NCBI GenBank assembly: GCA_003151745.1
Contig: PLYJ01000220.1
Coordinates: 150,630-196,812, forward strand
DNA length: 46,183 bases
Direction: 5' to 3'
Source: Bacteroidota bacterium
GTDB taxonomy: Bacteria > Bacteroidota > Bacteroidia > AKYH767-A > 2013-40CM-41-45
The notes beneath the pieces were generated by a model. That model was given only the letters and a program-made list of their open reading frames with translations. It did no database searches and was not told where the DNA came from. The position numbers and the translations under genes are program-made. Below are positions 7,612 to 16,240 of this stretch, piece after piece; within the stretch, counting starts at the first letter, position 1; every line of letters starts with the position of its first letter.

Positions 7612-10600
7612 ATGAAAAAAATATTTTTAGTAGCCGTTGCTTGTTTAACATTGTCGTTTTCTTTTGCACAAGGCACCATCAGAGGTAAGATAACTGATAA
7701 AAATGGTGAAACGCTTATAGGTGTTACCGTAGTTTTAAAATCAAACCGATCAATTGGAATTACTACTGACCTTGATGGAAATTATTCCCTTAAACTATCC
7801 GATTCAACTGCTCAAACAATCGTTGTTTCCTATATCAGTTATCAATCAACAGAAGCCTCTGTTCATCCGCTTCATAATGAGGTAATTGTTAAGGATTTTG
7901 TTTTAACAGAATCTTCTCAGGCTCTTGTAGAAATAGAAGTAGTTGCCAAATCAACCAAGGCGAATAATTATTATATGGAAAATCTGAAAAAAAATTCATC
8001 CAATTCGATTGACTATATTTCTTCCGAAACAATGAAAAAAACAGGAGACGCCAATGTTAATTCTGCTATAGCCCGTGTTTCAGGAGTGGCAACAAACAAC
8101 AGCGGTTTTATTACCGTACGGGGAATTGGCGACCGCTATGTACTCACAACAATGAATGGATTACGCATACCCACTTTAGACCCCATGACCAATAATGTCA
8201 GATTGGATATGTTTCCTGCCTATTTGGTGGATAATGTTATTATAACAAAAACAGCCAGCCCTAATTTACCGGGCAATTGGGCAGGTGCTTATGTATCCGT
8301 TGAAACTAAAGATTATCCTGATAAACTTTCTATTACTGTTGAAGATTATGTTGGATATAACAATCAAACTTCTTTTAAAAATATTTTAAGTTCCGAGCAT
8401 AGCTCCACCGACTGGTTAGGCTATGATAACGGTCTTCGAGAACATAGTCCTGCCGGTTTTGTTGCTCCCACATTACGCATTGACCATTATAACGAATTAG
8501 TTCAGTCAGGACTTGGCTCTTACTATAAATCATTGGGGATTACAAATTGGAGGGACAATGATGGCCCGGGTACTGCCGGTGAAACCTATTTAAAACTAGG
8601 CTTAGTGCAATTAGGGCTGTTACCCAAAGCAGAATTTAATGACCCTGTTGCTGTTCAAAAAGCCGAAACAACTTTTTTAAATCAAAATGGATCTTACTAC
8701 ACACAGGCATTTAATACCCTTAATGCAGGAGCTGTTAAAACAGGACAATCTTTTCCGAACGACTGGAACACAACAAAAAAAGTTGCGCCTTTGAATTTTT
8801 CCCAAAATATCAGTATTGGCAACCAGGTTCAATTGTTTGGAAGACCTCTCGGATTTTTAACAGGTTTTCGTTATTCGGGCTCCACACTTTATGATCCCAA
8901 CTCCATCGCTTTCAGGGCAAAAGATCAATCCGGTGCTGCCACAAATTATATGCATCAACAAGTAACCACAGAAACAAGAGGTTGGAGTGCTTTATTTAAT
9001 GTAGCTTATAAGTTTAATCCTAACAATAGCGTTACCTTAATGTTTATGCCTAATGTAACCGGTGTAAATAGTATCAGAACAAACTATGATACTATCAACA
9101 ATCTCCATACAATAGTTCAGTTTTATGAAAGCCGGAAACAAATGATCTATCAATATAAATCCGAGCATTATATTCCTTGGAAAAAAATAAAGATAGACCT
9201 GAATGCCTCTTATACCAATGGATACAGCAATGCTCCAGACCTCAGAGTTTTACCATATCAAATAGTTCCCGGCAGCACTTCTATGGTTACAATTGACCCA
9301 ACAAGCAGTCCGATAGATAGGTATTATAGAACGTTATCGGATAAACTTTTTGACAGTCGTTTATCAGCAGAAATGCCGATTGGAAATAAACCAGACTTAC
9401 CGAGAAAAGTAATTATTGGCGGGGCTTTTCTAAACGACAGGCAACGAAGCGACCAGTACGATTATGGCTTAGGACCCGGCAACCCTCTTACTTTCCCGCA
9501 AGCTAACAGTGTTAATGACCTTTTCAGCTTAAATAATTTTGCCATTTCCGACAACAGAATAACATTAGCATATGCAGACAGAGATGTTTCCACAGGATCC
9601 GTCAATCATACTTTCGGACGCAGTTATATTGCAGCGGGTTTTGCAATGCTTGACTATTCCATTATACCAAGGTTACGTATTTCAGGAGGACTAAGAGCAG
9701 AACAGGCATACATCTATACAGATATTGACAGGTTTGATTCTTTGGGTTATTCAGCACGCGACCCTCGCAGGCTTGTCAATCAAATACTTGTTACCCCGGG
9801 CCAGTTGAATGCTTTGAGTTTTCTGCCAAGTGCCAACATCATTTACAAAATAAAAAAGAGTGAGGAAGCTCCAATCAATTTAAGAGTAAATTATAGCAAA
9901 ACTGTAGCCCGTCCAAGTATCAGGGAATTGTCGGATGTTTCTCAATACAATTACCAATATCAGGCTTTTATTTTAGGTAATCCGGATCTAAAAATGGCAC
10001 ATATTAACAACTATGATTTAAGGTTAGAATCCTATTTTAAAAGTGGGGATAATGTATCTGTCAGTTTGTTTTATAAAGATTTCAGAGATCACATTGAGTT
10101 AGTTTACTCTTCCTATCTTTCCTGGCAAAATGTTGACAAGTCCACCGTTAAAGGAATTGAATTCGAGGGAAAGAAAAAAATCATAAAAAATTTGAACCTC
10201 ATTGCCAATATTACATTAGTTAGTTCTCAGGAAACATTCGTTCGTTCTACCATAGATCCCACAACCAGTCCCAGAAGTTATACTCCTATTGATACTGTCA
10301 AACGTGTGATGTACGGTCAGGCACCGTACATTATTAATTGTATCCTTTCTTATACTGCTGATAGCATAGGTCTTGTGGCGGCACTTAGTTATAACGTACA
10401 GGGTCCGCGATTGGTAATTGCGCAAAATACCAGTTCGATTCCTGATGTATATGAACTTGCAAGGCATTTGTTTGATGCCAGAATAACAAAAAAACTGAGC
10501 AAACATTTTAGTGCAAGCCTTACCATAAATAATATTTTGAATGCCCCTATCCGAAGGGCATATAAATATGTCCCTGATTCTCATTCCCCGGAAGGTGCGC

Positions 10601-10677
10601 CAAAAGGATTTGTTAATCCTTACGATACATACACTTATGGAACAAATTATATGATTGGTTTTATATATAAACTTTAA
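7612..10677 (+). CDS. TonB-dependent outer-membrane receptor
   Basis: A 1021-residue receptor. Signal peptide 1-20; carboxypeptidase-regulatory-like domain about 21-100 (GTIRGKITDKNGETLIGVTV, LDGNYSL); a TonB-box-like VEIEVVAKS near residue 107; plug about 125-240 (VSGVATNNSGFITVRGIGDRY, then VDNVIITKTASPNLPG); then a large beta-barrel ending in an aromatic/hydrophobic strand (MIGFIYKL). It imports an unknown ligand using proton-motive force through TonB. No SusD-like lipoprotein, glycoside hydrolase or sulfatase is nearby, so it is not part of a typical polysaccharide locus. VEKYY proteins lie on both sides (84 bp and 15 bp away), suggesting a functional link. Confidence 0.93.
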   Translation: MKKIFLVAVACLTLSFSFAQGTIRGKITDKNGETLIGVTVVLKSNRSIGITTDLDGNYSLKLSDSTAQTIVVSYISYQSTEASVHPLHNEVIVKDFVLTESSQALVEIEVVAKSTKANNYYMENLKKNSSNSIDYISSETMKKTGDANVNSAIARVSGVATNNSGFITVRGIGDRYVLTTMNGLRIPTLDPMTNNVRLDMFPAYLVDNVIITKTASPNLPGNWAGAYVSVETKDYPDKLSITVEDYVGYNNQTSFKNILSSEHSSTDWLGYDNGLREHSPAGFVAPTLRIDHYNELVQSGLGSYYKSLGITNWRDNDGPGTAGETYLKLGLVQLGLLPKAEFNDPVAVQKAETTFLNQNGSYYTQAFNTLNAGAVKTGQSFPNDWNTTKKVAPLNFSQNISIGNQVQLFGRPLGFLTGFRYSGSTLYDPNSIAFRAKDQSGAATNYMHQQVTTETRGWSALFNVAYKFNPNNSVTLMFMPNVTGVNSIRTNYDTINNLHTIVQFYESRKQMIYQYKSEHYIPWKKIKIDLNASYTNGYSNAPDLRVLPYQIVPGSTSMVTIDPTSSPIDRYYRTLSDKLFDSRLSAEMPIGNKPDLPRKVIIGGAFLNDRQRSDQYDYGLGPGNPLTFPQANSVNDLFSLNNFAISDNRITLAYADRDVSTGSVNHTFGRSYIAAGFAMLDYSIIPRLRISGGLRAEQAYIYTDIDRFDSLGYSARDPRRLVNQILVTPGQLNALSFLPSANIIYKIKKSEEAPINLRVNYSKTVARPSIRELSDVSQYNYQYQAFILGNPDLKMAHINNYDLRLESYFKSGDNVSVSLFYKDFRDHIELVYSSYLSWQNVDKSTVKGIEFEGKKKIIKNLNLIANITLVSSQETFVRSTIDPTTSPRSYTPIDTVKRVMYGQAPYIINCILSYTADSIGLVAALSYNVQGPRLVIAQNTSSIPDVYELARHLFDARITKKLSKHFSASLTINNILNAPIRRAYKYVPDSHSPEGAPKGFVNPYDTYTYGTNYMIGFIYKL

Positions 10678-10692
10678 AAAATTTATAAATAA

Positions 10693-12039
10693 ATGAAATA
10701 TAAATTATTCATTTTGTTTTTACCCTTATTCATTTTTTCATTGTCCCTTCAGGCACAATTGGAAAAAGTGATAGTGGAAAAATATTACATTTCAGATCAA
10801 TTTGATTCAACTGATACCATTGGCGGCAAGCTTGATTCGGGCTCTGTAACCTATCGGATTTATATTGATATGCAGCCGGGCTATCAACTCCAAAGTATTT
10901 ATGGAGATAAGAATCATGCGCTGAAAATATCAAGTACGGCTCCCTTTTTTAATAATATCGACAGGGGCCAAAGTTTAGGTAAGGATATTCCTGTAAATCG
11001 TTTATATGAAAATACGGTAGCTTTAGATACCTGGTTAACGTTGGGGCAAGTTACAAAAGCTGGCGCAAAAACTTATTTTGGAGTTTTAAAAACACAGGAT
11101 AAAGACAGTTCCATTATTGGCGGGGTAAATAATAACGATAGCTTGCTTGTAAATAAGAACCCGGCAGCCGGTATTCCGCTGACAACTGCAGATGGCATGG
11201 AAACATTGGTTAAGACTCCTTCAAATTGGCAGAATTATGGAATATTAGATCTTATTTCGGGTATTGATTCCACTATTTTTGGTTCTGCTAAAGTTGGTTC
11301 TCAATTTATCAGCAATAATGCAGGTGTGCTTAACTCCGGAGTAATGGGGGTTAATCCCGATAGCAATTTGGTTATAGTTGCACAATTAACAACGAAAGGA
11401 GAACTCTCTTTTGAATTAAATCTGAAGATTGCAGATTCCCTTGGAAAAAGTATTAATTATGTTGCTGATTACATAGCCGGAGGGATACATAACGATAGCT
11501 TATTAACCGGTGAAGTATTAAGCAGATACCTTAAATATCCTTTTCAATTATTATGTGGATGTCCTGATCCAAACTATGTGGAATACAATCCAAGTCGGGA
11601 TTGCGACAATAAGGACTCTTGTCATAAAGGAATTGTTTTCGGATGTATGGATCCTTTAGCTTGCAATTACGACCCGAATGCTAATTTTTCAGTACCTAAT
11701 TTATGCTGTTATCCGGGATATTGTAATGACCAGAATATTGCTTTCGTCTGTCGTACAATACCACTGAACATTGCTGAACCAAGCGCAGATTTTGAGTTCA
11801 CGCTTTATCCAAGTCCGGCACAAAATCAATTAAATATTAAAGTGGCATCCGGCAGTAATAAACCTGCTTATTATGAGCTGTATGATTATTCAGGCAAATT
11901 GTTATTGAAAAAAAATATGGGTTTTGTTTCCGGTACAGTTACCGAACAATTGGATATATCAAATTTCGATAATGGATTTTACCTGATACATTTGTATATG
12001 GGAAATATTTCGGCAACTAAAAAGTTTATAAAAGAATAA
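10693..12039 (+). CDS. T9SS-secreted VEKYY protein with a Cys-rich linker
   Basis: A 448-residue exported protein 15 bp after the TonB receptor, so very likely co-transcribed with it. Signal peptide 1-21; VEKYY domain about 22-275 (KVIVEKYYISD, GSVTYRIYIDMQPGY, ALDTWLTLG, VAQLTTKGELSFELNLKI). A cysteine-rich stretch of about 70 residues follows (CGCPDPNYVEYNP, GCMDPLACNYDPNA), of the CMDPxACNY type seen in many secreted Bacteroidota proteins. A T9SS type A sorting domain ends it (LYPSPAQNQLNIKV to SATKKFIKE). It is probably anchored at the cell surface next to the receptor. No catalytic motif is seen. Confidence 0.85.
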   Translation: MKYKLFILFLPLFIFSLSLQAQLEKVIVEKYYISDQFDSTDTIGGKLDSGSVTYRIYIDMQPGYQLQSIYGDKNHALKISSTAPFFNNIDRGQSLGKDIPVNRLYENTVALDTWLTLGQVTKAGAKTYFGVLKTQDKDSSIIGGVNNNDSLLVNKNPAAGIPLTTADGMETLVKTPSNWQNYGILDLISGIDSTIFGSAKVGSQFISNNAGVLNSGVMGVNPDSNLVIVAQLTTKGELSFELNLKIADSLGKSINYVADYIAGGIHNDSLLTGEVLSRYLKYPFQLLCGCPDPNYVEYNPSRDCDNKDSCHKGIVFGCMDPLACNYDPNANFSVPNLCCYPGYCNDQNIAFVCRTIPLNIAEPSADFEFTLYPSPAQNQLNIKVASGSNKPAYYELYDYSGKLLLKKNMGFVSGTVTEQLDISNFDNGFYLIHLYMGNISATKKFIKE

Positions 12040-12079
12040 ATCCCTTGACTTTAAAGGGGATGAGAACTTCAAATAAAAA

Positions 12080-12856
12080 ATGAAAAAAGGAAAAAAGAAA
12101 ATAACACACTTGCGTTTATCTTCTCTTTTGGGAACAGGGGGGCTTTTATTTTTTTTAATTTTTACAAATGGTTGTAAAAAAAAAGAATTGCCTTTGCCTG
12201 TCGCACAAAACGCAGATACTGCAAAATTTACTGACCCTGTAAATAAAGATGTTTACAAAATAGTAAAAATAGGAAACCAATGGTGGATGGCAGAAAACCT
12301 GAAGGCGGTAAAATACCGTAATGGAAAGTACATTGCCAGTATTCAATCTGATTCCGCCAGATGGGCAAATGATACAACAGGAGCTTATTGTGTTTATGAT
12401 AACGTTTACACTGCACCCGGACTGCTATATAACTGGTATGCTATAACTAATGCCAATCAACTGGCACCTGCAGGCTGGCACATACCAAGCGATGAAGAAT
12501 GGAAAACAATGGAAGAATACCTTGGCATGAGTGCATCAGATGCCAATAACATTAATTGGCGCGGAACAAATGAAGCTGATAAATTGAAAATTCAATCCTA
12601 TGAAAACTGGCAAGTGTCCAATAATGTATTCTCAACTAATGAAAGTGGATTTACTGCTCTTGCAGGCAGTTGCCGTGTTTTTAATAATGAATGGGGTACT
12701 CCGGGATTAGGTTCCATCGGCTTTTGGTGGACTTCAACCCTTAATCCATCAACCAATCAAGCATGGTATCGTTATTTGGATTACAAAAGTTCACAAGTGT
12801 TCAGAAATTATGTGAGTAAAAATTATGGCTTCAGTGTGCGTTGTATAAAGGATTAA
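12080..12856 (+). CDS. FISUMP-domain lipoprotein
   Basis: A 258-residue protein with an N-terminal hydrophobic segment ending FTNGCKKKE, a plausible though imperfect lipobox with C32. From residue 56 it matches the Fibrobacter succinogenes major paralogous (FISUMP) domain: VYKIVKIGNQWWMAENL, LLYNWYAI, PAGWHIPSDEEW, ESGFTALAGS, FWWTSTL and the final YGFSVRCIKD. The domain's function is unknown; members are outer-membrane or secreted. It lies 40 bp after the preceding VEKYY gene and is probably the last gene of the 6748-12856 operon. A 152-bp repeat starts immediately after its stop codon. Confidence 0.85.
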   Translation: MKKGKKKITHLRLSSLLGTGGLLFFLIFTNGCKKKELPLPVAQNADTAKFTDPVNKDVYKIVKIGNQWWMAENLKAVKYRNGKYIASIQSDSARWANDTTGAYCVYDNVYTAPGLLYNWYAITNANQLAPAGWHIPSDEEWKTMEEYLGMSASDANNINWRGTNEADKLKIQSYENWQVSNNVFSTNESGFTALAGSCRVFNNEWGTPGLGSIGFWWTSTLNPSTNQAWYRYLDYKSSQVFRNYVSKNYGFSVRCIKD

Positions 12857-13008
12857 GAGCCTGTTTAATTTTTATTTGAAAATTTTGTTATTGCCGACGC
12901 AATGCCTTCGACAAGCTTAGGCTGACATCGCGCGTGGTCATATTGAGCCTGTCGAAATATCAGCGATAGACTTAATGTAAATAATTTGAATAAAATTTAA
13001 ACAGGCTC
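12857..13008 (-). repeat. 152-bp palindromic repeat element, copy 2 (inverted relative to copy 1)
   Basis: Its reverse complement matches 2058-2209 almost base for base, at the same 152-bp length. The terminal inverted repeats are better preserved here: GAGCCTGTTTAA at the left end and TTAAACAGGCTC at the right. TAA flanks both sides (12854-12856, which is also the FISUMP stop codon, and 13009-13011), a possible 3-bp target duplication. It carries no coding capacity. Confidence 0.88.
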
Positions 13009-13119
13009 TAAGACTATACGAAAGGGAATTAATTGAAAATAATAATAATAATTTAAAAACAAATCATAAACCTTAACCTGTATTCCCCTTCAGGGATACA
13101 AGGCTTGAAACTTATAACA

Positions 13120-13668
13120 ATGAAAAATAAAATATTCTTGTTCCTCACGGCAGCGTCTCTGACAAATTTTTGTTTTGCGCAAAACAGTATACCGGCAAAA
13201 CAATACCCGCAGCAAATTCAGTGCGACAGTACTTGGCACCCGCATCAATTCATCACACCTGCAGAAGCCGAAAAAATAGTACTGCATTCTGTATTTTTAA
13301 AAGATAGTTTATGTGATTTTAAAAATGGATATTTAAGATATAACTTCACTTATAAAGCAACGACCATAGACAGTTCAACAAAACTAAGGGCATCTATATT
13401 TTTTGGATTAGAACAGTATGATCAAGCAGCACGTGCTAAAAAAGTTTATGACCATATTAAAATTGAGAATCAAAAAATTGGCAAAGTCAGTGATTTGAAT
13501 GATATTGGAGATGAAGGCTTTTTAGCAAAAGATCTGGCAAATAATCCCTTTATTATGATCAGGCAAAACAACAGAATTTATAAATTAAGAGCGCTGAATG
13601 CGGCTAATGTTCAACTCTCCTTTGATGAGTTAATGCGAACAGCTAAAAAAATAGTTTCCAGTCATTAA
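13120..13668 (+). CDS. Secreted protein of unknown function
   Basis: A 182-residue exported protein. ATG 13120 is chosen over the in-frame TTG at 13105 because it gives a normal signal peptide (MKNKIFLFLTAASLTNFCFA, then Q). The mature part is mixed alpha/beta, with ITPAEAEKIV near the start and GDEGFLAKDLANNPFIMIRQNN and IYKLRALNA towards the end, resembling small periplasmic sensor-like domains. I do not recognise the family. It stands alone between the 152-bp repeat and a long intergenic region. Confidence 0.7.
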   Translation: MKNKIFLFLTAASLTNFCFAQNSIPAKQYPQQIQCDSTWHPHQFITPAEAEKIVLHSVFLKDSLCDFKNGYLRYNFTYKATTIDSSTKLRASIFFGLEQYDQAARAKKVYDHIKIENQKIGKVSDLNDIGDEGFLAKDLANNPFIMIRQNNRIYKLRALNAANVQLSFDELMRTAKKIVSSH

Positions 13669-13789
13669 CATTCTTTTGCACATTATGTTTAATGTTAACA
13701 CACACTCCCAATTAATGCTAAAGCATATTTAAAATCAGATATGTTTTTTAACATGCTGCTTATCTTTTTTCTTTCCCCTCTTGCATTGA

Positions 13790-13896
13790 ATACCAATATC
13801 AAAATGAATTAAAAATAATCTTTTCTTTTTGACCTCAACCCAGCCCCTCTCCTTTGGAGATGGGAACATTGGATTATTTTATAATTCAATTGGTAT
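13790..13896. repeat. Palindromic intergenic repeat with a GC-rich core
   Basis: The arms ATACCAAT (13790-13797) and ATTGGTAT (13889-13896), plus AAAATAATC with GATTATTTT further in, form an interrupted palindrome. The core TTGACCTCAACCC and CCCCTCTCC matches the start of the repeat at 41892. The short element at 6647-6709 shares the ends and part of the core. Confidence 0.6.
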
Positions 13897-13929
13897 AAAT
13901 AATTTTAGTCATTTTTTGAATAATAGTCC

Positions 13930-13951
13930 TTATGTTAATTAAATGTGAACG
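13930..13951 (+). promoter_or_regulatory. Weak pair of 11-bp repeats
   Basis: TTATGTTAATT (13930-13940) and AAATGTGAACG (13941-13951) fit the pattern of the 3711-3743 operator loosely (TTAAT then TGAAC, 11 bp apart). Low weight in this AT-rich region. Confidence 0.2.
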
Positions 13952-14110
13952 ATTAATATTATTTCATTAACCTATTGACTATTAATTGCCATTTCAATAA
14001 CCTAAAGTACACGCACAAATAACGATTTCATAAGCCTAAAATCATCTTAAAGATGGGTTTATGAGTGACATTTGTCCCGTTCATCGCCCATGGTGGATTT
14101 AATTATTAAA

Positions 14111-14158
14111 CTCAAACAGAAACAAACAAACAAAAACAAACAAACAAACAAAAACAAA
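14111..14158 (+). repeat. CAAA-type short tandem repeat leader
   Basis: A nearly pure run of CAAA and CAAAAA units ends directly at the ATG at 14159. It probably serves as an A-rich, unstructured ribosome-loading region. Tetranucleotide runs of this type can also change length by slippage. Confidence 0.6.
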
Positions 14159-16048
14159 ATGAAAACAAACAAAACAATTTCAAAAATAGTTTCATCAGCT
14201 ATCATGGCTATGACAGCTATTGCACCAAGTTTCGCGCAAACGAACTTAGGCGTTAATTGCGGATGTCCGGCTTTGGCATCAAGACCTGTAGTATTAATGT
14301 CATCATTGGCTGCAGTAAGCTCTAACACTGTTACTCCTACAGATGGTGACTTAACTGCAAATAACACCATTTTAGATTGCGCTCACACGTACATTCTTGA
14401 CAAAAAGATTTATGTGCCTTATGGCAAAACTCTTATTGTTAAACCGGGTGCCATTATTAGAGGAAGAAAATACAGCACACTTGATTCAGCAGTTGCTCTT
14501 GTTGTTTCAAGAGGTGGTAAAATGATTGCAGAAGGTACTTCTGATTGTATGATTGTAATGACTGCGGAAGGCGACCCTATGAATGGTACTTACCCGATTA
14601 AAAATCAAGGCGCATGGGGCGGTCTGGTAATTGCCGGACAAGCTAACAACACTTTTACTCTTGACAAAAACGGCCCTTTTCAACCGGGTGTGGGTGATGG
14701 TAAACTTGCTGTTGCAGACGGTCTTGGTACATTTGATGGTTTTGCATCATCTGATTACAGATTCCAACATGGTGTGAATTTAACTACTCCTACATCTCCC
14801 TATCTTTCTACATTTGATGACAACGACAATTCCGGAATTTACAAATATCTTTCTGTAAGATTTGCAGGTTCCGTACTTGAAGTAGGTGGTGAACTTAACG
14901 GAATTTCTTTCGGTTCAGTAGGTAGAGGTACTACTTTTGATCATGTTGAAGTAATTTCTGCTGCTGATGATAACATGGAATTTTTCGGAGGTACTGTGGA
15001 TATAAAAAACTTTACAGCAATGTTCGGTAACGATGATAATTTTGACTTTGACCTTGGTTACAGCGGACGTGTACAAAACGTCTTCACCATTAAAGCTACT
15101 GATACTACCGGTGGAACTGCTGGTGCAGGAATTTCAACATTCGGTGCTGGTTCAGGTGCTGCTGATAACGGTTTTGAGTGCGATTCAGATGATCAACAAT
15201 CAGGTAACGGAAGCGCAAAAGCAATCGGAAGCGCACCAAGCGACAATGGCAATGGACACCTTACCGGTTATCGTTCACACCCTGTAATTTACAACTGTAC
15301 AATGATAGGGAACAACAAAAGAAAAGAAAATTCAGACAACACAGGTATGGCTGCTATCATGGCTAAAGAAATGACTGAAGGTGAATGGCGCAACTGTGTA
15401 TTCGCAAACTTTGCTGTAGGTCTTAACTTATGGACAGGTAACAAACCAGGTGAACATAGCAGATCAGCAACAACAAGTTCAACAGGACAAACGGTTACTG
15501 ATGTATATCAAGGCTGGGACAATACCAATGGCACTCCAAGTTTAATTGTTAAAAACAACACCTTTGTTGGAATGGGAACCGGCACAAGTGGTGCAAGTTT
15601 AGCTGCTTTTGTATTGGATGTTTCTAGCTCCGCTTCCTATTATGTGGCTCCGGCTTCTCATACTACAAGTAATGCCACATACACAAGAGATACAACTCAA
15701 TTTTATCAAACTGACGGAAACAAAGCTGTTGCTTCCCTTCCGGGATTTAATTTTAACTGGTTAGTGGATAACTCAACTAATCATGTTACTACTAAATACG
15801 ATGCAACTCCGGATCCATCTTTAGCTACAACTACTCTTGCTCCTGCTGATGGTTTCTTTACACCTGAAAATTTCAGAGGTGCTTTTGAATCAGGTAAACC
15901 TTCATTTTTATCTCAATGGGCTTATGCTACATTATTGGGAACAACAGGTGGTTTAGCTCCTTGCCCTACAGATGCTAATGGTGATGGTTATACAGACAAT
16001 AACGACTTCTTATTATTGGTAGGTCAATTCGCTAAAGCTTGTAACTAA
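14159..16048 (+). CDS. Secreted parallel beta-helix protein with a C-terminal dockerin-like motif
   Basis: A 629-residue exported protein. ATG 14159 gives a signal peptide (about 1-27, ending SFAQ); a start further upstream would translate the CAAA tract. The body is beta-helix-like: KKIYVPYGKTLIVKPGAIIRG, GAWGGLVIAGQ, GTTFDHVEVISAADDNMEFFGGT and DDNFDFDLGYSG, known from secreted Bacteroidota proteins often found near TonB receptors. It ends in CPTDANGDGYTDNNDFLLLV, a single dockerin-type calcium loop with D, N, D, D and D at positions 1, 3, 5, 9 and 12, and has no T9SS sorting domain. The same terminal motif closes the giant protein at 22757. No catalytic residues were recognised. Confidence 0.82.
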   Translation: MKTNKTISKIVSSAIMAMTAIAPSFAQTNLGVNCGCPALASRPVVLMSSLAAVSSNTVTPTDGDLTANNTILDCAHTYILDKKIYVPYGKTLIVKPGAIIRGRKYSTLDSAVALVVSRGGKMIAEGTSDCMIVMTAEGDPMNGTYPIKNQGAWGGLVIAGQANNTFTLDKNGPFQPGVGDGKLAVADGLGTFDGFASSDYRFQHGVNLTTPTSPYLSTFDDNDNSGIYKYLSVRFAGSVLEVGGELNGISFGSVGRGTTFDHVEVISAADDNMEFFGGTVDIKNFTAMFGNDDNFDFDLGYSGRVQNVFTIKATDTTGGTAGAGISTFGAGSGAADNGFECDSDDQQSGNGSAKAIGSAPSDNGNGHLTGYRSHPVIYNCTMIGNNKRKENSDNTGMAAIMAKEMTEGEWRNCVFANFAVGLNLWTGNKPGEHSRSATTSSTGQTVTDVYQGWDNTNGTPSLIVKNNTFVGMGTGTSGASLAAFVLDVSSSASYYVAPASHTTSNATYTRDTTQFYQTDGNKAVASLPGFNFNWLVDNSTNHVTTKYDATPDPSLATTTLAPADGFFTPENFRGAFESGKPSFLSQWAYATLLGTTGGLAPCPTDANGDGYTDNNDFLLLVGQFAKACN

Positions 16049-16240
16049 TTTTAATATTAAAATTTCATAATAAAAAAACTATAAATATGTTAACGCAAAA
16101 TGGTTCAAAAAAATAATACTGAGGTCCTAAAATCATCAGTACAATTCAACCAATCTTGCAATTAACTATTTATAGTTTTTAAAAAAATCAATTAATAAAC
16201 CAACGAAAGATTTAAAAATTAAACAAAAATACTAAAAAAA

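Larger units (their letters stand above)
13669..14158. other. Intergenic region before the beta-helix gene
   Basis: 490 bases without a credible gene. They hold a palindromic repeat (13790-13896), several TTAAT/TTAAC motifs (13935-13986) and an AAAC-rich tract that runs into the start codon. No clear TAnnTTTG promoter was found. Confidence 0.5.

Noticed and set aside
6748-12856. Polysaccharide utilisation locus
   Set aside because: There is a TonB receptor but no SusD-like lipoprotein, glycoside hydrolase, lyase or sulfatase, so substrate type is not indicated.
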